A DNA stretch of 12,725 bases from CAYXVU01 sp964468725. GTDB lineage: Bacteria > Acidobacteriota > Blastocatellia > UBA7656. Both the position numbers and the translations under genes were made by a program. Shown here piece after piece: positions 6,490 through 12,725 of the stretch. The number at the start of each line of letters is the position of its first letter. The first letter of the stretch is position 1. The notes below the pieces were generated by a model that searched no databases, was not told the origin of the DNA, and worked only from the letters and a program-made list of their open reading frames with translations. Where the stretch lies: contig CAYXVU010000172.1 in assembly GCA_964468725.1 (NCBI GenBank), positions 1 through 12,725 of the forward strand, written 5' to 3'.

Positions 6490-7182
6490 ATGTCTTTCTT
6501 AGTCATAGATCGGGTCAGCAAAACCTATAGCGACAACGGTGCGGGCGCAGCCGTACAGGTGCTTGATGATGTCAATCTACAAATTCAAGAACGCGAATTC
6601 GTCTGCCTGATGGGGCCATCCGGTTCGGGCAAAAGCACCTTGCTGACCATCGTCGGTGCGATGAATCGCCCGACGACCGGCAAGGTCATCGTTGACGGCA
6701 TTGATGTGTATGGGTTGGCAGACGAGCGCCGCGCCGATTATCGCCGCGAGTATCTCGGCTTCGTCTTTCAACAGCACCATCTGATGCCCTACCTCAACGC
6801 CATTGAAAACGTCATGTTGCCGCTGGCGACCATGCAGCAAAGTGCTAAAGAGAAACGCGAGCGCGCCCTTTCTGTGCTTGAAAAAGTCGGTCTCGCGGAC
6901 AAAGCGTTGCGCTTGCCCAATCAGCTATCGGGCGGCGAGCAAGGTCGCCTCGCCATCGCCCGCGCCATCGTCAACGAACCGCCCCTCATTCTGGCAGATG
7001 AACCGACCGGCGCGCTCGACAGCAAAACCGGGCGCGAAGTCATCGAAGTCTTTTTGACGCTCAATGAGCAAGGGCAGACGATCTTTATGGTCACCCATAA
7101 CCCGAACAATGCGCGGCTTGCCCATCACACGATTCACATCCTCGATGGGCGCATCAGCAGCAATCCGGGAGCCAACCCCTAA
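6490..7182 (+). CDS. ABC transporter ATP-binding protein, LolD/MacB-type
   Basis: This 230-residue ATPase belongs to the LolD/MacB/FtsE-like family that powers lipoprotein release, macrolide/peptide export or similar mechanotransmission through MacB-type permeases. All nucleotide-binding motifs are present: Walker A GPSGSGKST (42-50), Q-loop FVFQQ (91-95), signature LSGGEQ (146-151), Walker B ILADEP (167-172) with Asp170 and Glu171, D-loop GALD (174-177) and H-loop His203 (VTHN). After the signature the usual second Gln is Gly152 (LSGGEQGR instead of LSGGEQQR). No MacB/FtsX permease or membrane-fusion gene is adjacent, so it is an orphan or its partner is elsewhere. The start codon has no obvious Shine-Dalgarno. 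The 3' end overlaps the convergent cupin gene by 4 nt. Confidence 0.92.
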   Translation: MSFLVIDRVSKTYSDNGAGAAVQVLDDVNLQIQEREFVCLMGPSGSGKSTLLTIVGAMNRPTTGKVIVDGIDVYGLADERRADYRREYLGFVFQQHHLMPYLNAIENVMLPLATMQQSAKEKRERALSVLEKVGLADKALRLPNQLSGGEQGRLAIARAIVNEPPLILADEPTGALDSKTGREVIEVFLTLNEQGQTIFMVTHNPNNARLAHHTIHILDGRISSNPGANP

Positions 7183-7982
7183 ACCTTCTTGCCTTTCCAC
7201 ACCGCTTCATAGACGCGTTGCTCTGCATCTTTCGGCTTGGCCGCGATGTCGAGAAAAGAGAAACTGGCATCGGGGCCGTGATAGGTGGTGATGTCAAAGC
7301 CGCGCGCGCCCTGCGCGCCCGCTTGAAAGGTGTGAATGTTATCGCGCAGAGCCGAAAGCATATTGACGCGACCCGGAGTGAGAATTTCATCGTGGGTCTG
7401 ACGCACCGTGAAGGTTTGTGACGAAGAGAACTCCGGCGCTTGGCCGACAACCTCGAAGTTGCGAATGCGCGCTTCCCCTTCCACTGCTACGGTGCAAACG
7501 CTGACGTTCGGGTGGCAATGTGGCGGCAATACTGCGCCCGGTTCCAACCACCATTCGACCATAAAAAAGGGGGTGCCTCGATATAAGACGCCAAAGTGCG
7601 CGGGCGGTTCGAGGCTGCCGAAGCGCCCCAGTTTGGCGCGCGGAATCTCGCTCTTTTTCACCCGCCTAATCATCGAAGCCAACCAAAACAGATAGGCATC
7701 TTGCCCAGAGGCCGACGAGTCTTTGTGCAAAGTTTGCGCGGTTGGCAAGCATTCGTCCAAAAAGCTCTGCCAACCCAACTCTTTTGCCGCATTCATCTGC
7801 GAATCGCTCATCTTCGCTCCTTGCGGATTGCCTCGGTTTTCCATCTGCGCCGACGGTTGTCCGAAGATTACCGTCGCCCCGCCCAGCGCCCAGGCGGGCA
7901 GCCATAGCAACCGACGACGCGTTTCAAAGAATCCAGGGGCAACCTCTTCCTGTGCAGTGCGCTCTCTTCTCTCTCTTTTCAT
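7179..7982 (-). CDS. Exported 3-His cupin protein, ADO/PCO thiol-dioxygenase-like
   Basis: This 267-residue protein has a twin-arginine-type signal: RRR at 22-24 (TRRRLLWL) followed by a hydrophobic segment to about residue 41, with possible cleavage after PSAQ (residue 46). The second half is a single cupin barrel. HCH at 155-157 (PPHCHPN) supplies two metal ligands and His217 (DNIHTF) a third. The Glu of the classical cupin motif 1 is absent, giving a 3-His site as in thiol dioxygenases. The HxHP wording, NIH followed by a later FLDI (243-246), resembles the 2-aminoethanethiol dioxygenase/plant cysteine oxidase family (PF07847), whose known members are cytosolic. This family assignment is from pattern memory. 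The gene lies 14 nt downstream of the small Cys/His-rich gene, so the two are an operon. A Shine-Dalgarno AAAGGA lies nine bases before the ATG. Confidence 0.75.
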   Translation of the reverse strand: MKRERRERTAQEEVAPGFFETRRRLLWLPAWALGGATVIFGQPSAQMENRGNPQGAKMSDSQMNAAKELGWQSFLDECLPTAQTLHKDSSASGQDAYLFWLASMIRRVKKSEIPRAKLGRFGSLEPPAHFGVLYRGTPFFMVEWWLEPGAVLPPHCHPNVSVCTVAVEGEARIRNFEVVGQAPEFSSSQTFTVRQTHDEILTPGRVNMLSALRDNIHTFQAGAQGARGFDITTYHGPDASFSFLDIAAKPKDAEQRVYEAVWKGKKV

Positions 7983-7996
7983 CCTTCTTTGTCCTT

Positions 7997-8353
7997 TCAG
8001 TTCGCGGGTTCGACTTTGAGCAGTTCAATGGCTTTTACGCCATCGCGCTCGACGACGTAGCCTGTGATCGTGACCTTCTGACCGGCCATTCCGGCAATCC
8101 GGTCTTTGACCGAATTCATCTTTTCATTGAAGAGCAGGTAGAGCGTGTCTCCCTCTGCAATGAAGCCGGGCGTGACCCCGCGTCCGAGACAGGCGTTGGC
8201 GCAGCCTGCGTGTTCGGCTCCTCGCCCACCTCCATGCCTCGTCAGGTAGCAATGCATATCCACAATTTCGCCTTTGAGCGTAACCTCTTTCTTTTCACTT
8301 TGCGCCCATACAGGAAAGTGAAGTAACGCGATAACAAGCAGTAGTTTTTTCAT
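7997..8353 (-). CDS. Small exported Cys/His-rich protein, function unknown
   Basis: This 118-residue protein has a Sec signal peptide (MKKLLLVIALLHFPVWA, cleavage after Ala17) and a compact mature domain of about 100 residues. A Cys/His cluster stands out: His34-Cys35, His40, His48, Cys51 and Cys55 (CANAC at 51-55). The rest (VTLKGEIVD; KVTITGYVVERDG) looks like short beta strands as in an OB-fold-like barrel. Similar exported proteins with a GEIVD-x-x-CY start and a later C-A-x-x-C pair occur in Acidobacteriota and Bacteroidota, as I recall, without known function; metal or thiol-redox binding is a guess. The ATG at 8353 is preferred over a 45-codon longer frame because GAGGTG lies just upstream and the signal peptide starts there. 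It is the first gene of the operon with the cupin. Confidence 0.75.
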   Translation of the reverse strand: MKKLLLVIALLHFPVWAQSEKKEVTLKGEIVDMHCYLTRHGGGRGAEHAGCANACLGRGVTPGFIAEGDTLYLLFNEKMNSVKDRIAGMAGQKVTITGYVVERDGVKAIELLKVEPAN

Positions 8354-8388
8354 AAGCACCTCTTTTGGTTTGGCCAAAATGCGTGGCG

Positions 8389-8417
8389 ATGGTAGGGTGT
8401 GCGGCAATCGCAGCCAA
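8389..8417 (-). promoter_or_regulatory. Candidate promoter of the cupin operon
   Basis: On the minus strand TTGGCT (8412-8417) and TACCAT (8389-8394) are separated by 17 bp, each matching the sigma70 boxes at four of six positions. It lies about 36 bp upstream of the small exported protein's start codon. This is a weak prediction. Confidence 0.3.
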
Positions 8418-8508
8418 TGGGCAGAGGGTAAGTTCAAGGTGAGTTTTTGGTGAGGAAATAAGCCGAAGCGTACAGGCAAGTTAGCCAAGCCGCAGCGGGC
8501 GCGCAGAT

Positions 8509-8537
8509 TTCATTCGTCTTCGCAAAGCGTTTATAAT
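8509..8537 (+). promoter_or_regulatory. Promoter of the TPR regulator gene
   Basis: A perfect -10 box TATAAT (8532-8537) is preceded at 17 bp by TTCATT (8509-8514), a poor -35. The predicted start near 8544 leaves a leader of about 28 nt containing AAAAAGGAGAAGAG before the ATG at 8572. It is divergent from the cupin operon promoter region. Confidence 0.6.
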
Positions 8538-8571
8538 CGGCGTTGTTCTAAAAAGGAGAAGAGACCACACG

Positions 8572-10479
8572 ATGCTGGCCAGAGCCGTAGAAGACGCGCA
8601 CCTGCGCTTTGCCGAATTCGAACTTGCCGCCCGGTCGGGTGAATTGCGGCGCAACGGTCAACTGGTGCGCTTGCAACCGCAGCCCTTCAAGGTTTTGACC
8701 TTTCTCGCTTCGCGCGCCGGTCAAGTCGTCACCCGGCAGGAGTTGGAACAAGCTATCTGGGCGGGCGAAACCTTCGTTGACTTCGAACACGGCTTGAATT
8801 TTTGCATCAAGCAGATTCGTTACGCGCTCGGTGACAAGGCTCACTCCCCGCGCTTTATCGAAACCTTGCCGCGACGCGGCTATCGCTTCATCGCCGAAGT
8901 CGAAACCATCGGCGATACGCCTCTAAGCGAAACGGCGGCGGCGACAAGCGATGCGCTCATCGAACCGGCTTCCACCATCACTGAAGCGGCGGCGACCTCG
9001 TCATCTCAACCGAGCGGCTGGCGTTTCGCGTGGTTGGTGATTGCGGCTTTGCTCGCCCTTGCAGGCTATGCCATTTGGCGCAGCGTCAATCGAGTCGCGC
9101 CGCCGACCAGCAGAGTGATGCTCGCCGTTTTGCCCTTCGATAATCTGAGCGGCGACCCGGCGCAAGACTATTTCAGCGACGGTATGACAGAAGAGATGAT
9201 TGCCCGCCTCGGCAGTCTTGAACCGGCGCGGCTCGGCGTCATCGCGCGCACTTCGGTCACTAGCTACAAAGGCACAAGCAAAGACATCACCTCGATTGGC
9301 CGCGAGCTCAGCGTAGAGTATGTCATCGAAGGCAGTGTGCGCCGCGAAGCCGACCGAGTGCGCGTCACTGCGCAATTGATTCAAGTCAGCGATCAATCTC
9401 ATCTGTGGTCGGAAAGTTATGATCGCAACCTCGGCGGCGTCTTGAATGTGCAAAGCGATGTGGCGGCGCGAATCGCACAAGCATTGGCCATCGAATTGCT
9501 CCGCGATAAAGATCAGATCGAAGGCTCAACAAACGCCGAAGCGGTAGATGCCTACTGGCGTGGGCGGTACTTGTGGAACAAAGGCGACCGCGAAAACGTG
9601 CGCAAGAGCGTAGAGCATTTCGAACAAGCGATTGCGCGCGACCCCGATTATGGTGCCGCCTACGCCGGAGTTGCCGATGCCTATCGCCTGCTCGGTCTCT
9701 ACTATGCGATGCTGCCTGCCGAGTCCTACCCGCCAGCAAAAGCCGCTGCCGAACGCGCTCTTGAACTCAACCCGTCGCTGGCTGAAGCCTATGTGTCACT
9801 CGGCACAATCAAGTTTCGGTATGAGTGGAACTGGACAGAAGCCGAAAGCGATTTTCGGCGCGCGTTGGAGATCAATCCGAGCAGCGGGCTCGCGCATCAT
9901 GATTACGGTTGGTTTCTGATTGCGATGGGGCGATTCGACGAAGGCATCGAACATATGCAAGCTGCACAACGCCTCGACCCGCTGTCACCGCTCGCCAATT
10001 CCGATGTCGGATGGGCGTATTTGATGGCGCGGCGCTATGATGAAGCCATCGAACAGATCAACCGCACCCTCGAACTCGAACCCCGATTCGGTTCAGCGCT
10101 CGCCTGTCTGGAACGCGCCTACACGGCCAAAGGCGAACATCAGCAAGCCCTCGAAACGCTGTTGCGAGAGGTGCGAAACTCCGGCGCCGAGCCTCCGGCA
10201 ACCACTGCGAGCGATCCCATAAAAGCGGCGCAGACGATCCGGCGCGCCCGGCTCGAACAGCGATTGAAACGTCTCAGCGAGCGACGCTCATCTTCTTACG
10301 GCATCGCCGTACTCTGTGCAGCGGCGGACGAAACCGCCGCCGCCTTCGAGTGGCTCGATAAAGCCTTCGTTGAACGCGACCCCTCGCTGGTTGCGGTCAA
10401 AACCGAACCGGCTTTCGACCGCCTGCGCGGCGATGCGCGATTTGCCAATCTGCTCAATCGCCTCGGGCTGGTGTGGTAA
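8572..10479 (+). CDS. CadC/ToxR-like membrane transcriptional regulator with TolB-like and TPR domains
   Basis: This 635-residue one-component regulator starts with an OmpR/PhoB-type winged helix (about residues 10-110). LQPQPFKVLTFLASRAG and the closing RFIETLPRRGYRFIAEV are diagnostic. After an Ala/Thr/Ser linker a single membrane segment spans about 151-169. Outside the membrane follows a TolB-like/FlgO-like domain (about 181-310, VLPFDNLSGDPAQDYFSDGMTEE wording). TPR repeats run from about 325 to 540 with AL-ELNP, AL-EINP and TL-ELEP ends. A C-terminal helical region includes FEWLDKAFVERDPSL. The DNA-binding part is cytoplasmic and the sensor/protein-interaction part periplasmic, as in CadC and ToxR. 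Such proteins are numerous in Acidobacteriota; the signal and targets are unknown. The gene is divergent from the exported cupin operon, which makes that operon and the regulator itself plausible targets. Galactokinase begins 30 nt downstream and may be cotranscribed. Confidence 0.9.
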   Translation: MLARAVEDAHLRFAEFELAARSGELRRNGQLVRLQPQPFKVLTFLASRAGQVVTRQELEQAIWAGETFVDFEHGLNFCIKQIRYALGDKAHSPRFIETLPRRGYRFIAEVETIGDTPLSETAAATSDALIEPASTITEAAATSSSQPSGWRFAWLVIAALLALAGYAIWRSVNRVAPPTSRVMLAVLPFDNLSGDPAQDYFSDGMTEEMIARLGSLEPARLGVIARTSVTSYKGTSKDITSIGRELSVEYVIEGSVRREADRVRVTAQLIQVSDQSHLWSESYDRNLGGVLNVQSDVAARIAQALAIELLRDKDQIEGSTNAEAVDAYWRGRYLWNKGDRENVRKSVEHFEQAIARDPDYGAAYAGVADAYRLLGLYYAMLPAESYPPAKAAAERALELNPSLAEAYVSLGTIKFRYEWNWTEAESDFRRALEINPSSGLAHHDYGWFLIAMGRFDEGIEHMQAAQRLDPLSPLANSDVGWAYLMARRYDEAIEQINRTLELEPRFGSALACLERAYTAKGEHQQALETLLREVRNSGAEPPATTASDPIKAAQTIRRARLEQRLKRLSERRSSSYGIAVLCAAADETAAAFEWLDKAFVERDPSLVAVKTEPAFDRLRGDARFANLLNRLGLVW

Positions 10480-10509
10480 CCCTATCAATCACGGGAAAGA
10501 CGACACGGC

Positions 10510-11649
10510 ATGTTGGACACCTTCCGTGCCCTCTTCAACCAAGAAGCGCGGCTCTATCGCGCACCTGGCAGAGTCAATCTGATCGGCGAACACACCGACT
10601 ATAACGATGGCTGGGTGCTACCTGCGGCTATTGATCTCTACACCGACGTTGCGGCCAGCGTCCGCGCCGACCGGCAAATCGTCGCTCACTCGAAAGCCGA
10701 AGATGAGACCGTCTCCTTCGATCTTGACGAAGTTGCGTTGCAGCCTGCCGGTCATTGGAGCGATTACCTTCGCGGCGTAGCGGTGATGCTTGAGCGCAGC
10801 GGTCATCGCCTGTGCGGAGCCAACCTGCTGGTTGGCGGCGACCTCCCCATCGGTGCGGGTCTGAGTTCATCGGCAGCCTTCGAAGTCGCAACTGCGCTGG
10901 CGCTGACGGATGTAGCAAATTTGGCGCTTGATAAGCGCAGTCTGGCTCTGACTTGTTGGCAAGCCGAAAGCGAGTTCGTCGGCCTGCGCTGCGGCGTCAT
11001 GGATCAATTCATCACTTGCTTGGGTCGAGCGCACCACGCCTTGCTGCTCGATTGCCGCTCGCTCGCTGCGCAGCTTTTGCCGTTGCCGGAAACCATCCGA
11101 CTTGTCATCTGCAACTCGATGGTTAGCCATCAACTCATTAGCGGCGAGTACAATGCGCGCCGCCAAGCCTGCGAGGAGGGCGTTGCGCTTCTCGCGCAAC
11201 GGTTGCCTCGCATCACGGCGCTGCGTGATGTATCGCTTGCTGACTTGCAGCGGCACGCCGATCTGTTGCCCGACTCGATTTACAAACGTTGTCATCACGT
11301 CATCAGTGAAAACGCGCGCGTCGGCGCAGCGGCAGCCGCACTCGAAAGCGGCGATCTTGCGACGTTCGGCCACTTGATGGCGGCATCGCATCAGAGTCTG
11401 CGCGATGCCTATGAAGTGAGTTGTGCGGAGTTAGATTTACTGGTTGAGCTAGCCAACCAATGCGCGGGCGTCTATGGTGCGCGGATGACGGGCGGCGGGT
11501 TTGGCGGTTGTACGATCAACCTGATCGCCGCTGACCACGTCGAAGAGTTCAAAAGGCAAGTCCCTCTCTCATACAAAGACGCAACCAGCATCACGCCGAA
11601 AATCTATGTCTGTGAAGCAGTGGGCGGCGCGGAAAGAATCTATCCGTAA
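10510..11649 (+). CDS. galK: Galactokinase
   Basis: This 379-residue cytoplasmic GHMP kinase phosphorylates alpha-D-galactose at C1 with ATP, the first committed Leloir pathway step. The galactokinase signature RAPGRVNLIGEHTDYNDG spans residues 18-34, including catalytic Arg21 and sugar-binding Glu27, His28 and Asp30. The ATP loop PIGAGLSSSAA is at 113-123 and the catalytic base Asp165 lies in CGVMDQF. The third GHMP motif GGGFGG is at 328-333. Length matches the bacterial family. The ATG at 10510 has only a weak upstream GGGAAAG. It follows the TPR regulator by 30 nt with no promoter visible between them. No galT, galE or galM is adjacent, so the rest of the pathway must be encoded elsewhere if complete. 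Confidence 0.95.
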   Translation: MLDTFRALFNQEARLYRAPGRVNLIGEHTDYNDGWVLPAAIDLYTDVAASVRADRQIVAHSKAEDETVSFDLDEVALQPAGHWSDYLRGVAVMLERSGHRLCGANLLVGGDLPIGAGLSSSAAFEVATALALTDVANLALDKRSLALTCWQAESEFVGLRCGVMDQFITCLGRAHHALLLDCRSLAAQLLPLPETIRLVICNSMVSHQLISGEYNARRQACEEGVALLAQRLPRITALRDVSLADLQRHADLLPDSIYKRCHHVISENARVGAAAAALESGDLATFGHLMAASHQSLRDAYEVSCAELDLLVELANQCAGVYGARMTGGGFGGCTINLIAADHVEEFKRQVPLSYKDATSITPKIYVCEAVGGAERIYP

Positions 11650-11673
11650 CTTGCTATCGCGCGGCGTTACTGC

Positions 11674-11726
11674 CCGCTGTCCGTCGTTACCAGATTTGCA
11701 ACGGACTAATGAACAACGGACGGCGG
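11674..11726. terminator. Inverted repeat between convergent genes, possible bidirectional terminator
   Basis: CCGCTGTCCGTCGTT (11674-11688) pairs with AACAACGGACGGCGG (11712-11726): 15 positions with one G-U pair and one mismatch, and a 23-nt loop. It lies in the 82-bp gap between galK (plus) and the crotonase gene (minus), where a shared terminator is expected. No U-tract follows either arm. Confidence 0.45.
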
Positions 11727-11731
11727 ACGAA

Positions 11732-12550
11732 TTAGCGGCCTTGATATTTCGGCAGGCGGCGTTCACGAAAAGCGGTGATGGCTTCGACCAAATCTTCCGA
11801 ATGCAAAAACGCCGAATTCCACACGGCGACGTAGCGCAAGCCATCAGCGATGGATTTATCGGCGCAATCGTTTAGTACCTGTTTCGTGCCTTGCACGACG
11901 AGCGGCGGGTTATCGGCAATCTCGCGCGCAAGTTGCTTGGCAGCATCGAGCAAGGCCGCTTCATTCTCATAAACATCGCTCACCAACCCGATTCGCAAGG
12001 CGCGCGTCGCGTCAATATCTTTGCCAGTGAAAGCCAGTTCGCGCGTGTAGGCGTCGCCGATGATACGCGGCAAGCGTTGCAGGCTGCCGAGGTCTGCGAC
12101 GATGGCGATTTTGGTTTCGCGCACGCTGAACTTCGCATCCACAGAGCAGAGGCGAATGTCGCACGCCGAAATCACATCCACACCGCCGCCGATGCACCAT
12201 CCCGTGACGGCTGCGATGACCGGCTTGCGACAGCGATAGATATTTTCGCAAGCTATCTGCATCTCGCCGATCAGATCGAGCAAACGCGAACGCTCGGCGG
12301 CCAGGTTGCTGCCCGCCGGGCTGATGCTCGAAGTCATCGTCGCCAGATCAAGCCCATAGCTGAAATGGCCGCCCTCGCCGCGAATAATGATGACCCGCGT
12401 CTCTTCGTCGCGGTCAAGGTACGCAAAGAGCGCAGGCATTTCGCGCCAAAAATCGGGCCCCATCGCATTGCCTTTGCCGGGGCCGATGAGGACGACTTCG
12501 GCAATGCCCGCGTCTTTGCTGACCCGCAACGCTCGGTAATCGGTGTTCAT
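11732..12550 (-). CDS. Enoyl-CoA hydratase/isomerase family, probable delta(3,5)-delta(2,4)-dienoyl-CoA isomerase
   Basis: This 272-residue crotonase-fold enzyme most resembles dienoyl-CoA isomerase (ECH1), which moves conjugated double bonds during oxidation of odd-position unsaturated fatty acids. The oxyanion-hole stretch GWCIGGGVD ends in Asp125, Glu145 lies in FSVRETKIAI and Asp153 in VADLG. The 20- and 8-residue spacings equal those of the rat ECH1 catalytic acids Asp176, Glu196 and Asp204. ADLGSLQRLPRIIG is also typical of that subfamily. The usual CoA-binding region is GGHFSYGLDL (60-69). The ATG at 12550 has AGGAG eleven bases upstream; a TTG-initiated extension to 12625 overlaps the upstream gene's stop and crosses the predicted promoter. 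No other beta-oxidation gene is seen next to it. Enzymatic specificity is inferred from residues, not proven. Confidence 0.88.
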   Translation of the reverse strand: MNTDYRALRVSKDAGIAEVVLIGPGKGNAMGPDFWREMPALFAYLDRDEETRVIIIRGEGGHFSYGLDLATMTSSISPAGSNLAAERSRLLDLIGEMQIACENIYRCRKPVIAAVTGWCIGGGVDVISACDIRLCSVDAKFSVRETKIAIVADLGSLQRLPRIIGDAYTRELAFTGKDIDATRALRIGLVSDVYENEAALLDAAKQLAREIADNPPLVVQGTKQVLNDCADKSIADGLRYVAVWNSAFLHSEDLVEAITAFRERRLPKYQGR

Positions 12551-12589
12551 CTTTTGATGGCTCCTGAAAAAATTTGATAGCGATGGCCT

Positions 12590-12617
12590 ATTGTATGCTG
12601 CCCGTCGCAAAGCGCAA
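12590..12617 (-). promoter_or_regulatory. Promoter of the crotonase gene
   Basis: On the minus strand TTGCGC (12612-12617) and TACAAT (12590-12595) are separated by 16 bp, matching the sigma70 boxes at four and five of six positions. The predicted start near 12583 leaves about 33 nt of leader with AGGAG. It lies in the 71-bp gap downstream of the partial gene at the window edge, so the crotonase can be transcribed independently. Confidence 0.5.
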
Positions 12618-12621
12618 ACTC

Positions 12622-12725
12622 TCAATCCACCTTGCGGTCTTCGACTTTGATGCGCGCTTCTGCGCCGTTGGTGCGAATCTCCGGCACGTACATGGCGTGG
12701 CCGAGCACCGGCAGAGCGTGAAAAT
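12622..12725 (-). CDS. Partial CDS, C-terminal 33 residues, unidentified
   Basis: An open frame enters from the right edge and ends with TGA at 12622-12624. The visible C-terminus includes FHALPVLGHAMYVPEIRTNG and ends in KVEDRKVD. Its composition and codon use look like a real gene and it has the same direction as the crotonase, 71 nt upstream. I do not recognise the family from 33 residues; the start and most of the protein lie outside the window. Confidence 0.6.
   Translation of the reverse strand, partial: FHALPVLGHAMYVPEIRTNGAEARIKVEDRKVD

Noticed and set aside
8354..8488. 45-codon N-terminal extension of the small exported protein
   Set aside because: The extension lacks a ribosome binding site and would bury the signal peptide; the ATG at 8353 has both.
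11891..12577. Plus-strand frame of 228 residues opposite the crotonase
   Set aside because: The minus strand carries a full crotonase with catalytic residues; this frame is its shadow.

Overview
The window reads as a draft-assembly piece of a bacterial chromosome, most likely Acidobacteriota (Blastocatellia-like). The first 58 bases are the complement of a 16S rRNA 5' end, and its wording (AATCAACGCTGGCGGCGTGC after the universal 27F site) is typical of that phylum. Two other features fit: a membrane-anchored winged-helix/TPR regulator and a TolB-propeller amidohydrolase, both types abundant in acidobacterial genomes. The affiliation is inferred from memory of such sequences. A run of ten N (3690-3699) marks a scaffold join.

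Layout. On the minus strand at the left lie the start of an rrn operon with its sigma70-type promoter and leader, and upstream of it, same strand, a MATE efflux transporter. The MATE gene is preceded by about 300 nt of potentially structured DNA ending in an intrinsic-terminator-like hairpin directly before its ribosome binding site. Going right on the plus strand are a beta-carbonic anhydrase, a large secreted TolB-like propeller/amidohydrolase fusion protein and a LolD/MacB-type ABC ATPase with no permease beside it. The ABC gene converges with, and overlaps by 4 nt, a minus-strand two-gene operon: a small exported Cys/His-rich protein followed by a Tat-type exported 3-His cupin. Divergent from that operon is the CadC/ToxR-like TPR regulator, followed 30 nt later by galactokinase. 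The right end holds, on the minus strand, a crotonase with the dienoyl-CoA isomerase catalytic signature and the 3' end of an unidentified gene.

How the genes fit together. Most are single metabolic or transport genes without an obvious shared pathway (CO2/bicarbonate, galactose, unsaturated fatty acid oxidation, efflux). The one compact unit that looks like a dedicated system is the exported cupin plus Cys/His-rich protein, facing a membrane-bound regulator across a 218-bp shared promoter region; its resemblance to thiol dioxygenases suggests an extracytoplasmic thiol or metal role, which is inference. The other point of interest is the leader/attenuator of the MATE gene.
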